This document shows positions 1 to 8,480 of a stretch of DNA of 48,963 bases, piece by piece (the first letter of the stretch is position 1; the number at the start of each line of letters is the position of its first letter). Under the pieces are notes generated by a model. It searched no databases. It had not been told where the DNA came from and was given only the letters and a program-made list of their open reading frames with translations. Source of the stretch: Planctomycetota bacterium (lineage in GTDB: Bacteria > Planctomycetota > UBA1135 > GCA-002686595); NCBI GenBank assembly GCA_021413885.1, contig JAIOPM010000042.1:1-48963 (forward strand), written 5' to 3'. Both the position numbers and the translations under genes were made by a program.

Positions 1-510
1 GCGGGCATGTACCGCTGCATGGTCGCGGTCGAATCGGCGAGCCCGCGCATCCAGAAGGTGATGAAGAAGAACCTGAAGATCGACAAGGTCGAGAAGATCG
101 TCGACTTCATCGCCAAGCAAGGCGTGATGGTGCACGGCGCGTTCATGCTCGGCTTCCCCACCGAGACCGAAGCCGAGATGCGCGAGACGATCGAGTGGGC
201 GGCGAAGAGTTCGTTCCACACCGCGGCGTTCTTCCGCGTGATCCCGTTCAAGGGCACCGAGCTCTTCAAGCAGATCGAGCACTCCGGCTACGACCTGCCG
301 AAGGATTGGAGCGCGTACGAGCCGTATCGCTACGAGATCAACCTCTCGACGGTGCCGGAGGACATGATCTTCAAACTGCGCAAAGAGGCGTACCGCCGCT
401 TCTATTTGAACCCTTCGCGCATGTGGCGGATCTTCCAGTCGATCCCGAACAAGACCAACATGCTGCCGTTCCTGACGCTGCTCTTCGCGCGCAGGGCGTA
501 CGCGAGGTAG
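1..510 (+). CDS. Radical SAM protein, C-terminal part (5' end outside window)
   Basis: The reading frame is open from base 1, so the gene begins upstream; about 169 residues are visible. The segment carries the end of a radical SAM TIM barrel (residues around VAVESASPR, then the family-typical GAFMLGFPTETEAEM stretch), followed by a basic and aromatic C-terminal region (RRFYLNPSRMWRIFQSIP) like that of B12-binding-domain radical SAM proteins (BchE/HpnJ-like). The CxxxCxxC cluster and any cobalamin domain would lie upstream and cannot be checked. The substrate is unknown. The family assignment is fairly firm and the subfamily is not. Confidence 0.8.
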   Translation, partial: AGMYRCMVAVESASPRIQKVMKKNLKIDKVEKIVDFIAKQGVMVHGAFMLGFPTETEAEMRETIEWAAKSSFHTAAFFRVIPFKGTELFKQIEHSGYDLPKDWSAYEPYRYEINLSTVPEDMIFKLRKEAYRRFYLNPSRMWRIFQSIPNKTNMLPFLTLLFARRAYAR

Positions 511-552
511 CGAGCAGCGGCGCGCGCGCCGGCGATCGTCGGGTCCGAGCAA

Positions 553-951
553 GTGACGAGAAGTCGGTGGATCGCGTTGGGGTGCGTCGGTTTCGCGCTC
601 GTCGCGACCGCGGCGATCGCCGCGCACTTGTGGTGGTACGAGTCGGGCCGCTCGGAGCCTTGGACGGAGTACGAAACCACTCCGTCGCCCGACGGTCGCT
701 TCGTCGTCTATCGAGAAGGACGCAGCGCGTTCATGGATCTCGAGACGCGCGTCACGATCGCGCAGGCGGGAACTCCGGAGCCCGCCGACCGATACGTGCT
801 TGTGCCGTGGACCGGGATGTGGCCGAAACACATCGAATGGCGCAGCGACGACGAACTCGTGATCGTCATGAGCTGGAAGACACTCTCGATCGTCGAGGGT
901 CACGAACGCCTGAAGTGGCGCTCGGTCGACGTCGCGATCACGTATCGCTGA
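553..951 (+). CDS. Small membrane-anchored hypothetical protein
   Basis: A 132-residue protein starting at GTG. It has one hydrophobic segment at about residues 7-27 behind a short basic N terminus, then a roughly 100-residue soluble part, so it is probably anchored with the C-terminal part outside the cytoplasm. The motif PSPDGRFVVY resembles one blade of TolB/WD-like propellers, but only one such stretch is present. I do not recognise a family. It converges on the DUF2283 gene, with 42 bases between the stops. Coding-like third-position GC and the clear membrane segment argue that it is real. Confidence 0.6.
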   Translation: MTRSRWIALGCVGFALVATAAIAAHLWWYESGRSEPWTEYETTPSPDGRFVVYREGRSAFMDLETRVTIAQAGTPEPADRYVLVPWTGMWPKHIEWRSDDELVIVMSWKTLSIVEGHERLKWRSVDVAITYR

Positions 952-993
952 CGCGTGGCTTCGGGCGCCAGCGTAGGCGAGACCTCGAACGTT

Positions 994-1227
994 TCAGATC
1001 GCGCGGCGCAAATCCGCCGTGATCGGCAAGTCGAAGAGGTCGCTGCGCAGCAGGCGCGTCGAGAAGAAGAGCACTTCGACGTTTTCGATCTCGCCGGTCG
1101 TCGGATTGAGGCGCGCGACGACATCGTCGCCGAGCTCCTCGGTCTCTTGCTCCGGATACGGCGGCCGCTTGCTGATGTAGAGGATGTCGCCCTCGCGGTC
1201 GTACTGGAAGCTCAGCTTGTCGGCCAT
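994..1227 (-). CDS. DUF2283 domain protein
   Basis: A 77-residue protein whose whole length fits the DUF2283 family: FQYDREGDILYI near residues 7-18, EELGDDVVARLNPTTGEIENVEVL in the middle, and a hydrophobic end. Members are small cytoplasmic proteins of unknown function that often lie next to another small gene, as here. Its start overlaps the 3' end of the interrupted upstream frame by 16 bases, so the two would have been co-translated. Confidence 0.8.
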   Translation of the reverse strand: MADKLSFQYDREGDILYISKRPPYPEQETEELGDDVVARLNPTTGEIENVEVLFFSTRLLRSDLFDLPITADLRRAI

Positions 1228-1538
1228 TCGATGTCTCCATCGGTGAGCTTGCGCGCGATGTAGGCGGTCACGATCCAGTGACGCTGGGGAGGCCCGATGT
1301 CGCTGACGACGACGACGACCACGTGCTTGCCCGCTCGCACGTCATCCTACCGCCGCGTGAACAGGCGGGCGTTTGCGAACCGGGCGCTCCGCCTCACCGT
1401 ATCCGGCGTAGCCAAGACACCCGCGATCTGATCGAGATGAGCCGGAATGACGTCCGGATGGCCCTCGTGGATGTGTGCCTTTCGCTCCGTCGAAAGCTCG
1501 ACGTCGGCATGGAGGTAGGGACACGGGAATCGACGCAT
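1212..1538 (-). pseudogene. Small DUF2283-partner gene interrupted by an in-frame TAG
   Basis: The frame starting at ATG 1538 encodes a 63-residue piece (RKAHIHEGHPDVIPAHLDQI in its first half) and ends at TAG, bases 1349-1347. The same frame then continues for 44 more codons to TGA at 1214-1212 with good coding character: DDVRAGKHVVVVVVSDIG, then RHWIVTAYIARKL. From memory, intact relatives next to DUF2283 genes read ...F.RWYDD.R.GK.VVVVVV, so the TAG sits where a Tyr codon (TAC/TAT) is expected and the preceding Trp is Arg. A single-base nonsense change, a sequencing error or stop readthrough would all explain it. A hexamer TACGCT lies at 1554-1549, ten bases before the ATG. Confidence 0.7.
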
Positions 1539-1618
1539 CGCAAGTCCCAGCGTACCGCGGGCCCGACCCAAGTCATTCTCCCGCGTGCGGCCGCATCGAA
1601 AGTCGATGCGGCTCGCTG

Positions 1619-1624
1619 TACCTT
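1619..1624 (+). promoter_or_regulatory. -10-like hexamer TACCTT, leaderless position
   Basis: TACCTT ends six bases before the GTG at 1631. The same arrangement recurs at several operon-leading genes here and supports GTG 1631 over upstream in-frame starts. No clear -35 is seen. Confidence 0.5.
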
Positions 1625-1630
1625 CGAAGA

Positions 1631-2089
1631 GTGGACTCAACGCAGCCCGTGCAGCGCGAACGCAAGTGGCGGAAGCCCAAGCGCAACTGGGTCAAGATCG
1701 TCGCCATTGCGATCGTCGTCACCGGCGTGGTCTACGTCGGCGCGATCTTCGCGGTCGATTTCGTGCTCACGCGCGTGTTGCCGCGGGGGCCGTATGCCGA
1801 GCGAGCGCCGACGGCCTTCTCGCGCGAAGTCTGGCTCGCAAGCGGCTCCGACCGCGGCGGCGCGCGCTACCTGATGCTCGACGATCTGTTGCGGAGTCAT
1901 CCGTTGGTCGGGCTCGGACGTGCGGAGGTGGTCGAGCTGCTCGGTCCTCCATCGGCGAGTCCCGCCGGCTTCGGTACGAGCTACTACCTCGGCCCGATCA
2001 ACCATCCGTTCCGCGAAGGCAGCGTCTGGCTGGCGCTGGTGTTCGACGACACGGATCGCGTCAGCGCACTCGAAATGCGTCCGCAGTGA
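1631..2089 (+). CDS. Membrane-anchored hypothetical protein
   Basis: A 152-residue protein. A basic N terminus (RERKWRKPKRN) precedes one membrane segment at about residues 22-45, followed by a periplasmic-type domain. The C-terminal part (LGRAEVVELLGPP, then TSYYLGP and a final strand LALVFDDTDRVSALEM) has the size and pattern of the SmpA/BamE-like fold, but this is only a resemblance. GTG 1631 is chosen because of the -10-like hexamer six bases upstream. It ends 10 bases before the YfhO-like gene, so the two are probably co-transcribed. Confidence 0.65.
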   Translation: MDSTQPVQRERKWRKPKRNWVKIVAIAIVVTGVVYVGAIFAVDFVLTRVLPRGPYAERAPTAFSREVWLASGSDRGGARYLMLDDLLRSHPLVGLGRAEVVELLGPPSASPAGFGTSYYLGPINHPFREGSVWLALVFDDTDRVSALEMRPQ

Positions 2090-2099
2090 CGGAGAGCGC

Positions 2100-4089
2100 A
2101 TGACGAGTTCGAGAGTCCCGTTCGTCGCGTTGTTGCTGCTCCTCGCAGGCTTCCTCGCGCCGCTCGTCCTTCGCGGGCGCGTGATCTTTCCGCACGGCAA
2201 TCGCATCGAGGTCGGACTTCCGGAGAGCGACGACGGGTTTCGCTCGAACACCAAGTTCAGGGACCAAAGCGCCTACTACGTCCCCGAGATCAACCACCAT
2301 CTGAACGGCGATCACGCGGGTTGGCTCTCGACGTGGAATCCGCACGTGCAGTTCGGGCGGCCGTCGTCGCATCTGTCGGGCTTCAGTCCGGCGTTCGTGA
2401 TCTCACGCGTGCTCGGGTGGTTCACGCACGATGCGTTCGTGTTCTACACGTGGCTCGCGGCGCTCACCGTCGTCTTGACAGGCCTCTTCGGTTGGCTCTT
2501 CCTGCGCGCGCTCGAGCTCCATCCGTGGGCGGCGTTCGCGGGAGCGGCGAGCCTCGCCCTCGGCGCCTTCTCCGCGTATTGGCTGCCGTTCGTGATGTTC
2601 CTCGGCGGGACGTGTTGGACGCTCGCGAGCGCGTGGCTCGTCGTGCGCATGCTCGAGAAACCGACGCTCGCACGCGGACTCGGTCTCGCGTTCTGCGTGC
2701 ACGCGTTGCTGCTCTGCGCGTACCCGCAACAGATCGTGTGGCACGGAGCGTTGCTCATCGCGTTCACGCTCGCGCGCGCGTGGAAGCACGAAGCCAGAGT
2801 TCGACGCTTGCTCGTCCTCACCGCGAGCGTCGCGCTCGGCTTCTTCTGCGCCGCGCCGGTCTACGCGGATCTAGCGATCGCGGCGTCGCGCTCGGCGCGC
2901 GCCGACGTCGACACCGAGTTCTTCCTCGCGGCGCTACCGAAGATCGACGGACCGCTCGACGTCGCGCACTTCGTCGGTCAATGGTTCGACGCGAACTGGC
3001 TCGGCGATCCGATCGGCGAGGCGTATCCCGTGAAGTTCTCCGGCGTCTGCCTGATGCCGGTGCTCGCATCGGCGTTCCTCGTCGCGTGCCTCGGCGCGCG
3101 CGCGCGAGGCAATCGCGTGTGGCTCGGCTTCACCGCGATCTGCGTCGTGCTGACGCTCTCGAGCAGCGCCTACCTCTTCGCCGTCGAACACCTGGGCCTC
3201 GGTCTTTCGCGCTTCCTGCCGCTCGCGGCGGCGTGGATCCCGATGACCGTTGCGGGCGCCATGACGATCGATCGAATCGCGAGCGAAGGCCTCGCACACC
3301 GCGGACTCGCGACATGCGTCGCGGCGCTCGCCCCGGCGCTCGGACTCTGGTCGTTCGCGAACGGCGGCGAGCCGCGCGATCCGCGCGCGGTCGCGATCGG
3401 ACTCGCGCTCTTCGCCGGTTTCGTCGCGTTCCTGTGGACGCGGCGAGTGTGGCTCGTGCCGGTGCTCGTCGTCGGCTCGATCGTCGCCGGCGGCGCGCGG
3501 CTGGTGTTGTCGCGGCCCGAGAGCTCGATCGCGACGACGTCGCCGCTCGTCGACGCGTTGAAAACGATGACGGCCGACGGTTCGCGTTTCGCATTCGTCG
3601 GCGGCGGCATGCGCGAGCTCCTGCCCGCCAACGAAGAAGCGTTGCTCGGCCTGCGCAGCATCCAGAGCTACGACTCGCTCTCGTCGCTCGCCTACCAGAC
3701 TTGGATCGAGCGTCTGAGCACGAACGGCGTCCAAGTTTCCGGCCGGCGCTTCCGCGCGATCACCGACGACACGCATCTCGACGACGACTTCGTCGCATAC
3801 GGCGGCATCGGCGCGCTGGTCAGCCGCGAAGCGCTGCACACCGCGAACTTCGTCGAGGCGCAACGTGTCGGCGCGCTCCATCTCTATCGAGCTCGTCGAC
3901 CGCCGACGCTGGTCGGTCGAGCCCGTCACCGTCGACGACTTCTTCCTGGGCGTGCCGCTCGCGCCGAACGCGACGCGGATCGAGCTGCGCTTCGAGCCGT
4001 GGTCTCGTTGGATAGGACTCGTCCACGTCTTCTTTGCCGCCGCGACGGTCGCGGTCCTCGGGCTCGCGCTGCGAACTCGCCGCGCCTGA
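2100..4089 (+). CDS. YfhO-like polytopic membrane protein, frameshifted near its 3' end
   Basis: A multi-pass protein with about a dozen hydrophobic segments. It has an N-terminal signal-anchor and, at about residues 50-85, the region RDQSAYYVPEINHH followed by LSTWNPHVQFGRP, which fits YfhO-type (GT-C-like) glycosyltransferase proteins. GGAG at 2091-2094 serves as Shine-Dalgarno. The frame stays hydrophobic and coding-like to base 3887. After that, the original frame becomes arginine-rich nonsense ending at 4130, while the +1 frame from 3889 gives a sensible tail (ELVDRRRWSVEPVTVDDFF, a membrane helix around WIGLVHVFFAAATVAVLG, and a stop at 4089). One extra base at about 3888 reconciles them into about 662 residues. 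It is either a recent mutation or a sequence error. Substrate unknown. Confidence 0.75.
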
Positions 4090-4191
4090 AATTCGCCCCC
4101 GAGCCCGCGAACTTCGCGGAACTTTCCTGAACCCGCGCGGACGAGCTCGACGTGTCCCTCGCGCTCGACCGTCCCCAGCCCTCGAACCCCC

Positions 4192-5319
4192 ATGATCCTC
4201 CAAGCCGCAGCCACACTGATCGTCCTCGCTCCGCTCGGTCTCGCGCAGACGACGTGGTACGTCGACGTCCACGGCACCGCGCCGGGAACGGGCACGCTCG
4301 TCGATCCGTACACCAGCATCCAGTACGCGGTGTCGCGACCGACGACGCTGTTCAACGACGTCGTCCTGGTCGCGCCGGGAACGTACGTCGAGAACCTCTC
4401 CCTCACCAAGGACGTGCGCGTGAAGAGCAGCGCGGGTCCGTTGCTCACGACGATTTGTCCCGCCGCTCCCGGCCGCACCGTGTACATCTCGGGCAGCACC
4501 ACGGTTCCCGCGATCGAAGGCTTCACGGTGACTCCGGGCGCGAATCCGACCGTCGGCATCGGCGCGGCCGTCTTCATGCAAGACGGCGCGATCAAGGGTT
4601 GCATCGTCCACGACCCGTTCTTGATCGGCACGGTCGCGGTGGTCGTCGACGGGACATCCACGGTCTCCGAGTGCACGATCACCGCGAACAGCCTCGGCAT
4701 CATGGTCAGCACGTTCGGCGGCGATCTGTGGTTGCGCAACTCGATCGTCACGGGCAACCAAGGCGACGTGTCGTTCGGCGGCAACGCGCTCGTGACGATC
4801 CAATACTCCGCCGGCATCGCGGGCTTCGACCCGAATGCGTACGGCAACGGCAACTTGGTCGGCAGCGTCGGCTTCTGGGACGCGGCGCACGGCGAGCTGC
4901 GCTCGGCGTACTGCACGTCGAAGGTCAACTCGAAAGGCTGCTCGCCGACGATCGGTTGGAGCGGCACGGCGAGCGCGAGCAGCGCGTCTCCGTTCGTGAT
5001 CACCGCGACCAACGAGCTCAACAACAAGTCGGGCATCTTCTTCTACGGCTACACGGAGGACATCAAGGCGTTCCAAGGCGGATGGCACTGCGTCAAGCTC
5101 CCGACCAAGCGCACCAACGTGCAGAACTCCGGCGGCAATCCGCCGCCGAACGATTGCTCCGGCTCGTACAGCTTCGACTTCAACGCGCTGATCCAGTCGG
5201 GCACGAATCCCGCGCTCACGCCGGGCCGGATGATCTTCGCGCAGTACTGGGCGCGCGATCTGGGCGCGGTCTCGCAGTCGTCGTTCAGCGACGCGCTGCG
5301 CTTCGGCATCGGGCTCTGA
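4192..5319 (+). CDS. Secreted right-handed beta-helix protein
   Basis: A 375-residue exoprotein. A signal peptide (about residues 1-18, ending GLAQ) precedes a DUF1565/pectate-lyase-like opening (WYVDVHGTAPGTGTLVDPYTSIQ), where a tandem event list is laid out along a parallel beta-helix (residues about 20-230). A distinct C-terminal domain follows from about residue 240 (CTSKVNSKGCSPTIGWSG, then NNKSGIFFYG, and an end like DALRFGIGL). I associate this module with secreted proteins of some marine planctomycetes, where it follows various passenger domains, possibly acting in sorting or attachment. No catalytic residues can be assigned. No Shine-Dalgarno is obvious before the ATG. Confidence 0.8.
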   Translation: MILQAAATLIVLAPLGLAQTTWYVDVHGTAPGTGTLVDPYTSIQYAVSRPTTLFNDVVLVAPGTYVENLSLTKDVRVKSSAGPLLTTICPAAPGRTVYISGSTTVPAIEGFTVTPGANPTVGIGAAVFMQDGAIKGCIVHDPFLIGTVAVVVDGTSTVSECTITANSLGIMVSTFGGDLWLRNSIVTGNQGDVSFGGNALVTIQYSAGIAGFDPNAYGNGNLVGSVGFWDAAHGELRSAYCTSKVNSKGCSPTIGWSGTASASSASPFVITATNELNNKSGIFFYGYTEDIKAFQGGWHCVKLPTKRTNVQNSGGNPPPNDCSGSYSFDFNALIQSGTNPALTPGRMIFAQYWARDLGAVSQSSFSDALRFGIGL

Positions 5320-5427
5320 GCGAGCGCGTCGGGCCGGGAACGGAGCTTCGGCGCGCGCGCGCGAACTTCCGTCTCCCGTTCCACTCCGAACATCCGCGCG
5401 GAGCCTGGTGACCGCGGCGAGCCGCCG

Positions 5428-5433
5428 TAGAAT
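5428..5433 (+). promoter_or_regulatory. -10-like hexamer TAGAAT
   Basis: TAGAAT lies ten bases before ATG 5444. This implies a leader of only a few bases. No Shine-Dalgarno is seen in the short spacer. Confidence 0.45.
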
Positions 5434-5443
5434 CCCGGCCACC

Positions 5444-7981
5444 ATGCCCACGTTGCGCTCCGGCCGCGGGCTCGTCCTCGCCGCGTTCTTCGTCTCCGGG
5501 ATCGGCGCGCTCGTCCAAGAGATCGCGTGGACGCGGTTGCTCGGGCCGTTCCTCGGCAGCACCGCGCAAGCGCAAGCGATCGTGCTCGCGATCTTCATGG
5601 GCGGCTTGGCGGCGGGCAGCGCGCTGTTCGGACGCCGCGCGGATCGCTCGCCGTCGCCGTTGCGGATGTACGCGGTGCTCGAGTTCGTGATCGCGGCGTA
5701 CGCGCTCGCGTTGCCGTTCTTGGTGCGCGGCGCGGGCTCGGTGTTCGTCGCGCTCGCTTCGAGGGCGAGCGAAGAGGCGTCGCTCACGCGCACATTGTTG
5801 CGACTCGGCCTCGCGATCGCGGTGCTCGCGCTTCCCGCGGTGTTGATGGGCGGCACGTTGCCGATCCTCGCGCGGCACTTGGTGCGCAGCCTCGGCGAAA
5901 CGCGCGCGCGCGTCGGCGAGCTCTACACGATCAACACGTTCGGCGCGGTCGCGGGCGCGGTGCTCGGCGGTTTCGTGTTGCTCGAGAAAGTCGGTGTCGC
6001 CGGTGCGCTGTGGATCGCCGCCGGACTCGCGCTCGTCGCGGGCGGGAGTGCCTGGCTCCTCGCCGGCCCGACGCCGCCGAGCGCGCCGGAGCGTTCGGAC
6101 GACGCCGCGGAAGTCGCGGTGAACGCCGCCGGAGCGCCGATCGGCACCACGGCGCTCGTCGCGCTCGCTGCGTCGGGCTTCGCCGCGATGGTGTACGAGA
6201 TCGTGATGGTGCGCGCGGTCGGGCTCGCGCTCGGCTCGTCGACGTACGCGTTCACGATGATGTTGGTCGCGTTCATCGTCGGCATCGGGCTCGGCAGCTT
6301 CGTCGTGTCGCGTTGGCGCATCGAACGGCCGCTCGTCGCGCTCGGTTGGAGCCAACTCGCCGCCGCGGTCGCGTTCCTCGCGATCACGCCATTCCTCGAA
6401 CGTCTGCCGTGGTACGCGGGCCTCGCGCGTTGTCACTGCGCGGTGCCGGAGCCGAGCCTCGCGTGCTTCCTGAGCCTCGGCACGTTGATGGTGCTCGGAC
6501 TCCTCGTGATCCCGACCGCGTGCCTCGGCGCGGCGTTCCCGTTGGTCGCGCAAGCCGCGCAACGTTCGATCGGTTCGGTCGGCGCGCGCGTCGGTTGGAC
6601 GTACGCGTGCAACACGCTCGGCAACGTCGCCGGCGCGATCGTCGCGAGCCTCGTCCTGATGCCCGCGATCGGACTCGGACATTGCCTCGAGATCGGCGTC
6701 GTGCTCAACGTGCTCGCCGCGGCGTTGACGTTGCTCGGCGGTGCGCGCGCGAAGGATCTCGCGATCGCGTTCGGCATCGTGATCGTCGCCGGCGTCCTCT
6801 ACTTCCCGCGCCGCGACTGGCCGGACGGGCTCAACCTCACCGCGCAACACTTCCGACTGCGCACCGATCCGCCGAAGACCTTCGAAGCGTTCGAGAAGGC
6901 GTACTCGTTCAAGGCCTCGAAGCAATTCCTCGAGGAGGATTCGCTCGCGACCGTCCTCGTCGCCGGCGAAGGCGCGGATCAGACGCTCTTCGTCAACGGC
7001 AAGGCGGACGCGAGCTCGGGCGGCGACCTGACGACGCAATTGTTGCTCGGCCACATCCCGTTGCTGATGGCGCCGCAGGCGCGCAACGTCCTGACGATCG
7101 GTTTCGGCGCGGGCTTCAGCGCGGGCGCGGTCATTCGCCATCCGGTCGAACGCGAGGACCTGGTCGAGATCTCCCCCGCCGTGTTGCGCGCCGACCGCGT
7201 CTTCCGCGCGTGGAACGGCGCGCCGCTGCAGGATCCGCGCGTCACCGCGTTCGTCGAGGACGCGCGCAGTTTCATCCGCACGACGCCGCGGCTCTACGAC
7301 GTGATCATCAGCGAGCCGAGCAACCCGTGGGTCGTCGGCGTCGCCGGACTCTTCTCGCGCGAGTTCTTCCACGACGCGGCGTCGCGACTCGCGCCCGGCG
7401 GATTGCTCTGCCTGTGGTTCCACGAATACGAGCAATCGAACGAAGCCGTCGCGCTCGTCGTGCGCACACTCGCCGCCGAGTTCCCCGAGATCTGGCTGTG
7501 GCGCGAGTACGGGTTCACCGACATGGTGCTGGTCGCGAGCCGCGAGCCGCTCAAACTCGACTTCGCCGAGATGGAGCGACGCTTCGAGGTCGTGCGCCCC
7601 GACATGGAGCGCATCGGGATCCCGTCGCTCGCCGCGCTGTTCGCGCACAACGCCGCCGGTCCCGGCGAAATGAAGCGCGCGGCAGGAACCGGGCCGGAGC
7701 ACACCGACCTACGCCCGCGGCTCGAGTTCCTCGCGGCGCGCGCGGTGCTCGCCGGAACCGCGTCGGACTTCGGTTGGCAACACGACCTCAACTTCCGGTC
7801 GCCGAGCACGACCGAGACCGGCACGCTGTTCGATCGCTACCGCCGTTGGCGCCGCGAGAACGGACGCGCGTTGACGAAGAGCGAACTCTTCGCAGTCGTC
7901 CAGCACATGCAGAACTCGCTCGTGCCGGGCCACAAGATCCTGCAGCGCTTCTTCGAGATCGCGAATCAGGCGTCGGACTGA
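5444..7981 (+). CDS. Fused membrane transporter / spermidine synthase-like protein
   Basis: An 845-residue protein. Residues about 5-460 hold a dozen or more membrane segments of the MFS-like type fused to polyamine synthases (FVSGIGALVQEIAWTRLLG at the N terminus is typical). Residues about 480-730 form a spermidine-synthase-like Rossmann domain, with glycine-rich SAM-binding motif LTIGFGAGFSAGAV near residue 549, acidic VEISPAV, and IISEPSNPWVVGVAGLFS. The usual aminopropyl-acceptor Asp is not evident in EPSNP, so the true substrate may not be putrescine, as is common in this fused family. ATG 5444 is preferred over GTG 5408 because of the TAGAAT hexamer. It converges on the DUF1905 gene, with 13 bases between stops. 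Confidence 0.85.
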   Translation: MPTLRSGRGLVLAAFFVSGIGALVQEIAWTRLLGPFLGSTAQAQAIVLAIFMGGLAAGSALFGRRADRSPSPLRMYAVLEFVIAAYALALPFLVRGAGSVFVALASRASEEASLTRTLLRLGLAIAVLALPAVLMGGTLPILARHLVRSLGETRARVGELYTINTFGAVAGAVLGGFVLLEKVGVAGALWIAAGLALVAGGSAWLLAGPTPPSAPERSDDAAEVAVNAAGAPIGTTALVALAASGFAAMVYEIVMVRAVGLALGSSTYAFTMMLVAFIVGIGLGSFVVSRWRIERPLVALGWSQLAAAVAFLAITPFLERLPWYAGLARCHCAVPEPSLACFLSLGTLMVLGLLVIPTACLGAAFPLVAQAAQRSIGSVGARVGWTYACNTLGNVAGAIVASLVLMPAIGLGHCLEIGVVLNVLAAALTLLGGARAKDLAIAFGIVIVAGVLYFPRRDWPDGLNLTAQHFRLRTDPPKTFEAFEKAYSFKASKQFLEEDSLATVLVAGEGADQTLFVNGKADASSGGDLTTQLLLGHIPLLMAPQARNVLTIGFGAGFSAGAVIRHPVEREDLVEISPAVLRADRVFRAWNGAPLQDPRVTAFVEDARSFIRTTPRLYDVIISEPSNPWVVGVAGLFSREFFHDAASRLAPGGLLCLWFHEYEQSNEAVALVVRTLAAEFPEIWLWREYGFTDMVLVASREPLKLDFAEMERRFEVVRPDMERIGIPSLAALFAHNAAGPGEMKRAAGTGPEHTDLRPRLEFLAARAVLAGTASDFGWQHDLNFRSPSTTETGTLFDRYRRWRRENGRALTKSELFAVVQHMQNSLVPGHKILQRFFEIANQASD

Positions 7982-7987
7982 GTCCGA
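7973..7987. terminator. Small inverted repeat between convergent genes
   Basis: TCGGAC/GTCCGA with a three-base loop that includes the stop codon TGA of the upstream gene. The 6-bp stem has no T-tract, so it is a weak bidirectional terminator candidate at best. Confidence 0.2.
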
Positions 7988-7994
7988 GGCGGAT

Positions 7995-8300
7995 TCAGCT
8001 CTCGGTCGCGGTCGCGCGCGGCGCGACTTCGATGCTGGCGAGCTCGCCCGGCGCCAACGTCGACGAGCGCAGCATCGTGTTGTCGAGCAACAGGAAGTGC
8101 TTCTTCCAGCGCAGGATGATCCAGCTGTCGAAGGCCTCGCCTTCGAGCTTGCCGCGGACCGGCACGCCGCGGACTCGCTGGTAGACGACTTCGGTGGGCA
8201 ATTCGCCCCATGCTTCGGCCGGGTCGAACGGAACTTGGACGGCGCAGCCCTTGTGTCCGTCGAGTACCACGGCGCTGAACCGGCGCGGTCGCAAACGCAT
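7995..8300 (-). CDS. DUF1905 domain protein
   Basis: A 101-residue soluble protein matching DUF1905, the small beta-barrel domain often found with YdeI/OmdA-like proteins: FSAVVLDGHKGCAVQVPFDP at the start, VRGVPVRGKLEGEAFDSWI in the middle, and LAPGELASIEVAP near the end, where relatives have LKPGD.V.V. It is at the low end of the family's usual length. CACAAT sits seven bases before the ATG and could be a variant -10. Function unknown; probably cytoplasmic. Confidence 0.6.
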   Translation of the reverse strand: MRLRPRRFSAVVLDGHKGCAVQVPFDPAEAWGELPTEVVYQRVRGVPVRGKLEGEAFDSWIILRWKKHFLLLDNTMLRSSTLAPGELASIEVAPRATATES

Positions 8301-8480
8301 GGGCGCGATTGTGCCTGATCGGCGGACGAAACGCCGCGTTCGAGCACGGAGAATTCGAACGTTCGACGCCGGAAGTGTTCGCCGATCGTCCGCTCCGACT
8401 CCGAATTCGCTTACGGAACGCGTTCGGAAGTCGAAAGCGCGTCTTGCGCCCGGTCGGCGCCGCGCGGAGAGAATCCGTGC

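Noticed and set aside
1475..1630. Longer N terminus for the 1631 hypothetical gene
   Set aside because: The extension is Arg-rich, overlaps the minus-strand partner gene and lies upstream of the hexamer that suits GTG 1631.
2934..5036. 700-codon open frame on the minus strand
   Set aside because: It lies opposite the YfhO-like and beta-helix genes, is arginine-rich with mixed composition, and has no recognisable domain. Long antisense frames are expected at this GC content.
5351..5364. Alternating GC tract
   Set aside because: Short CG runs are common throughout this GC-rich window. There is no partner structure to suggest a special role.
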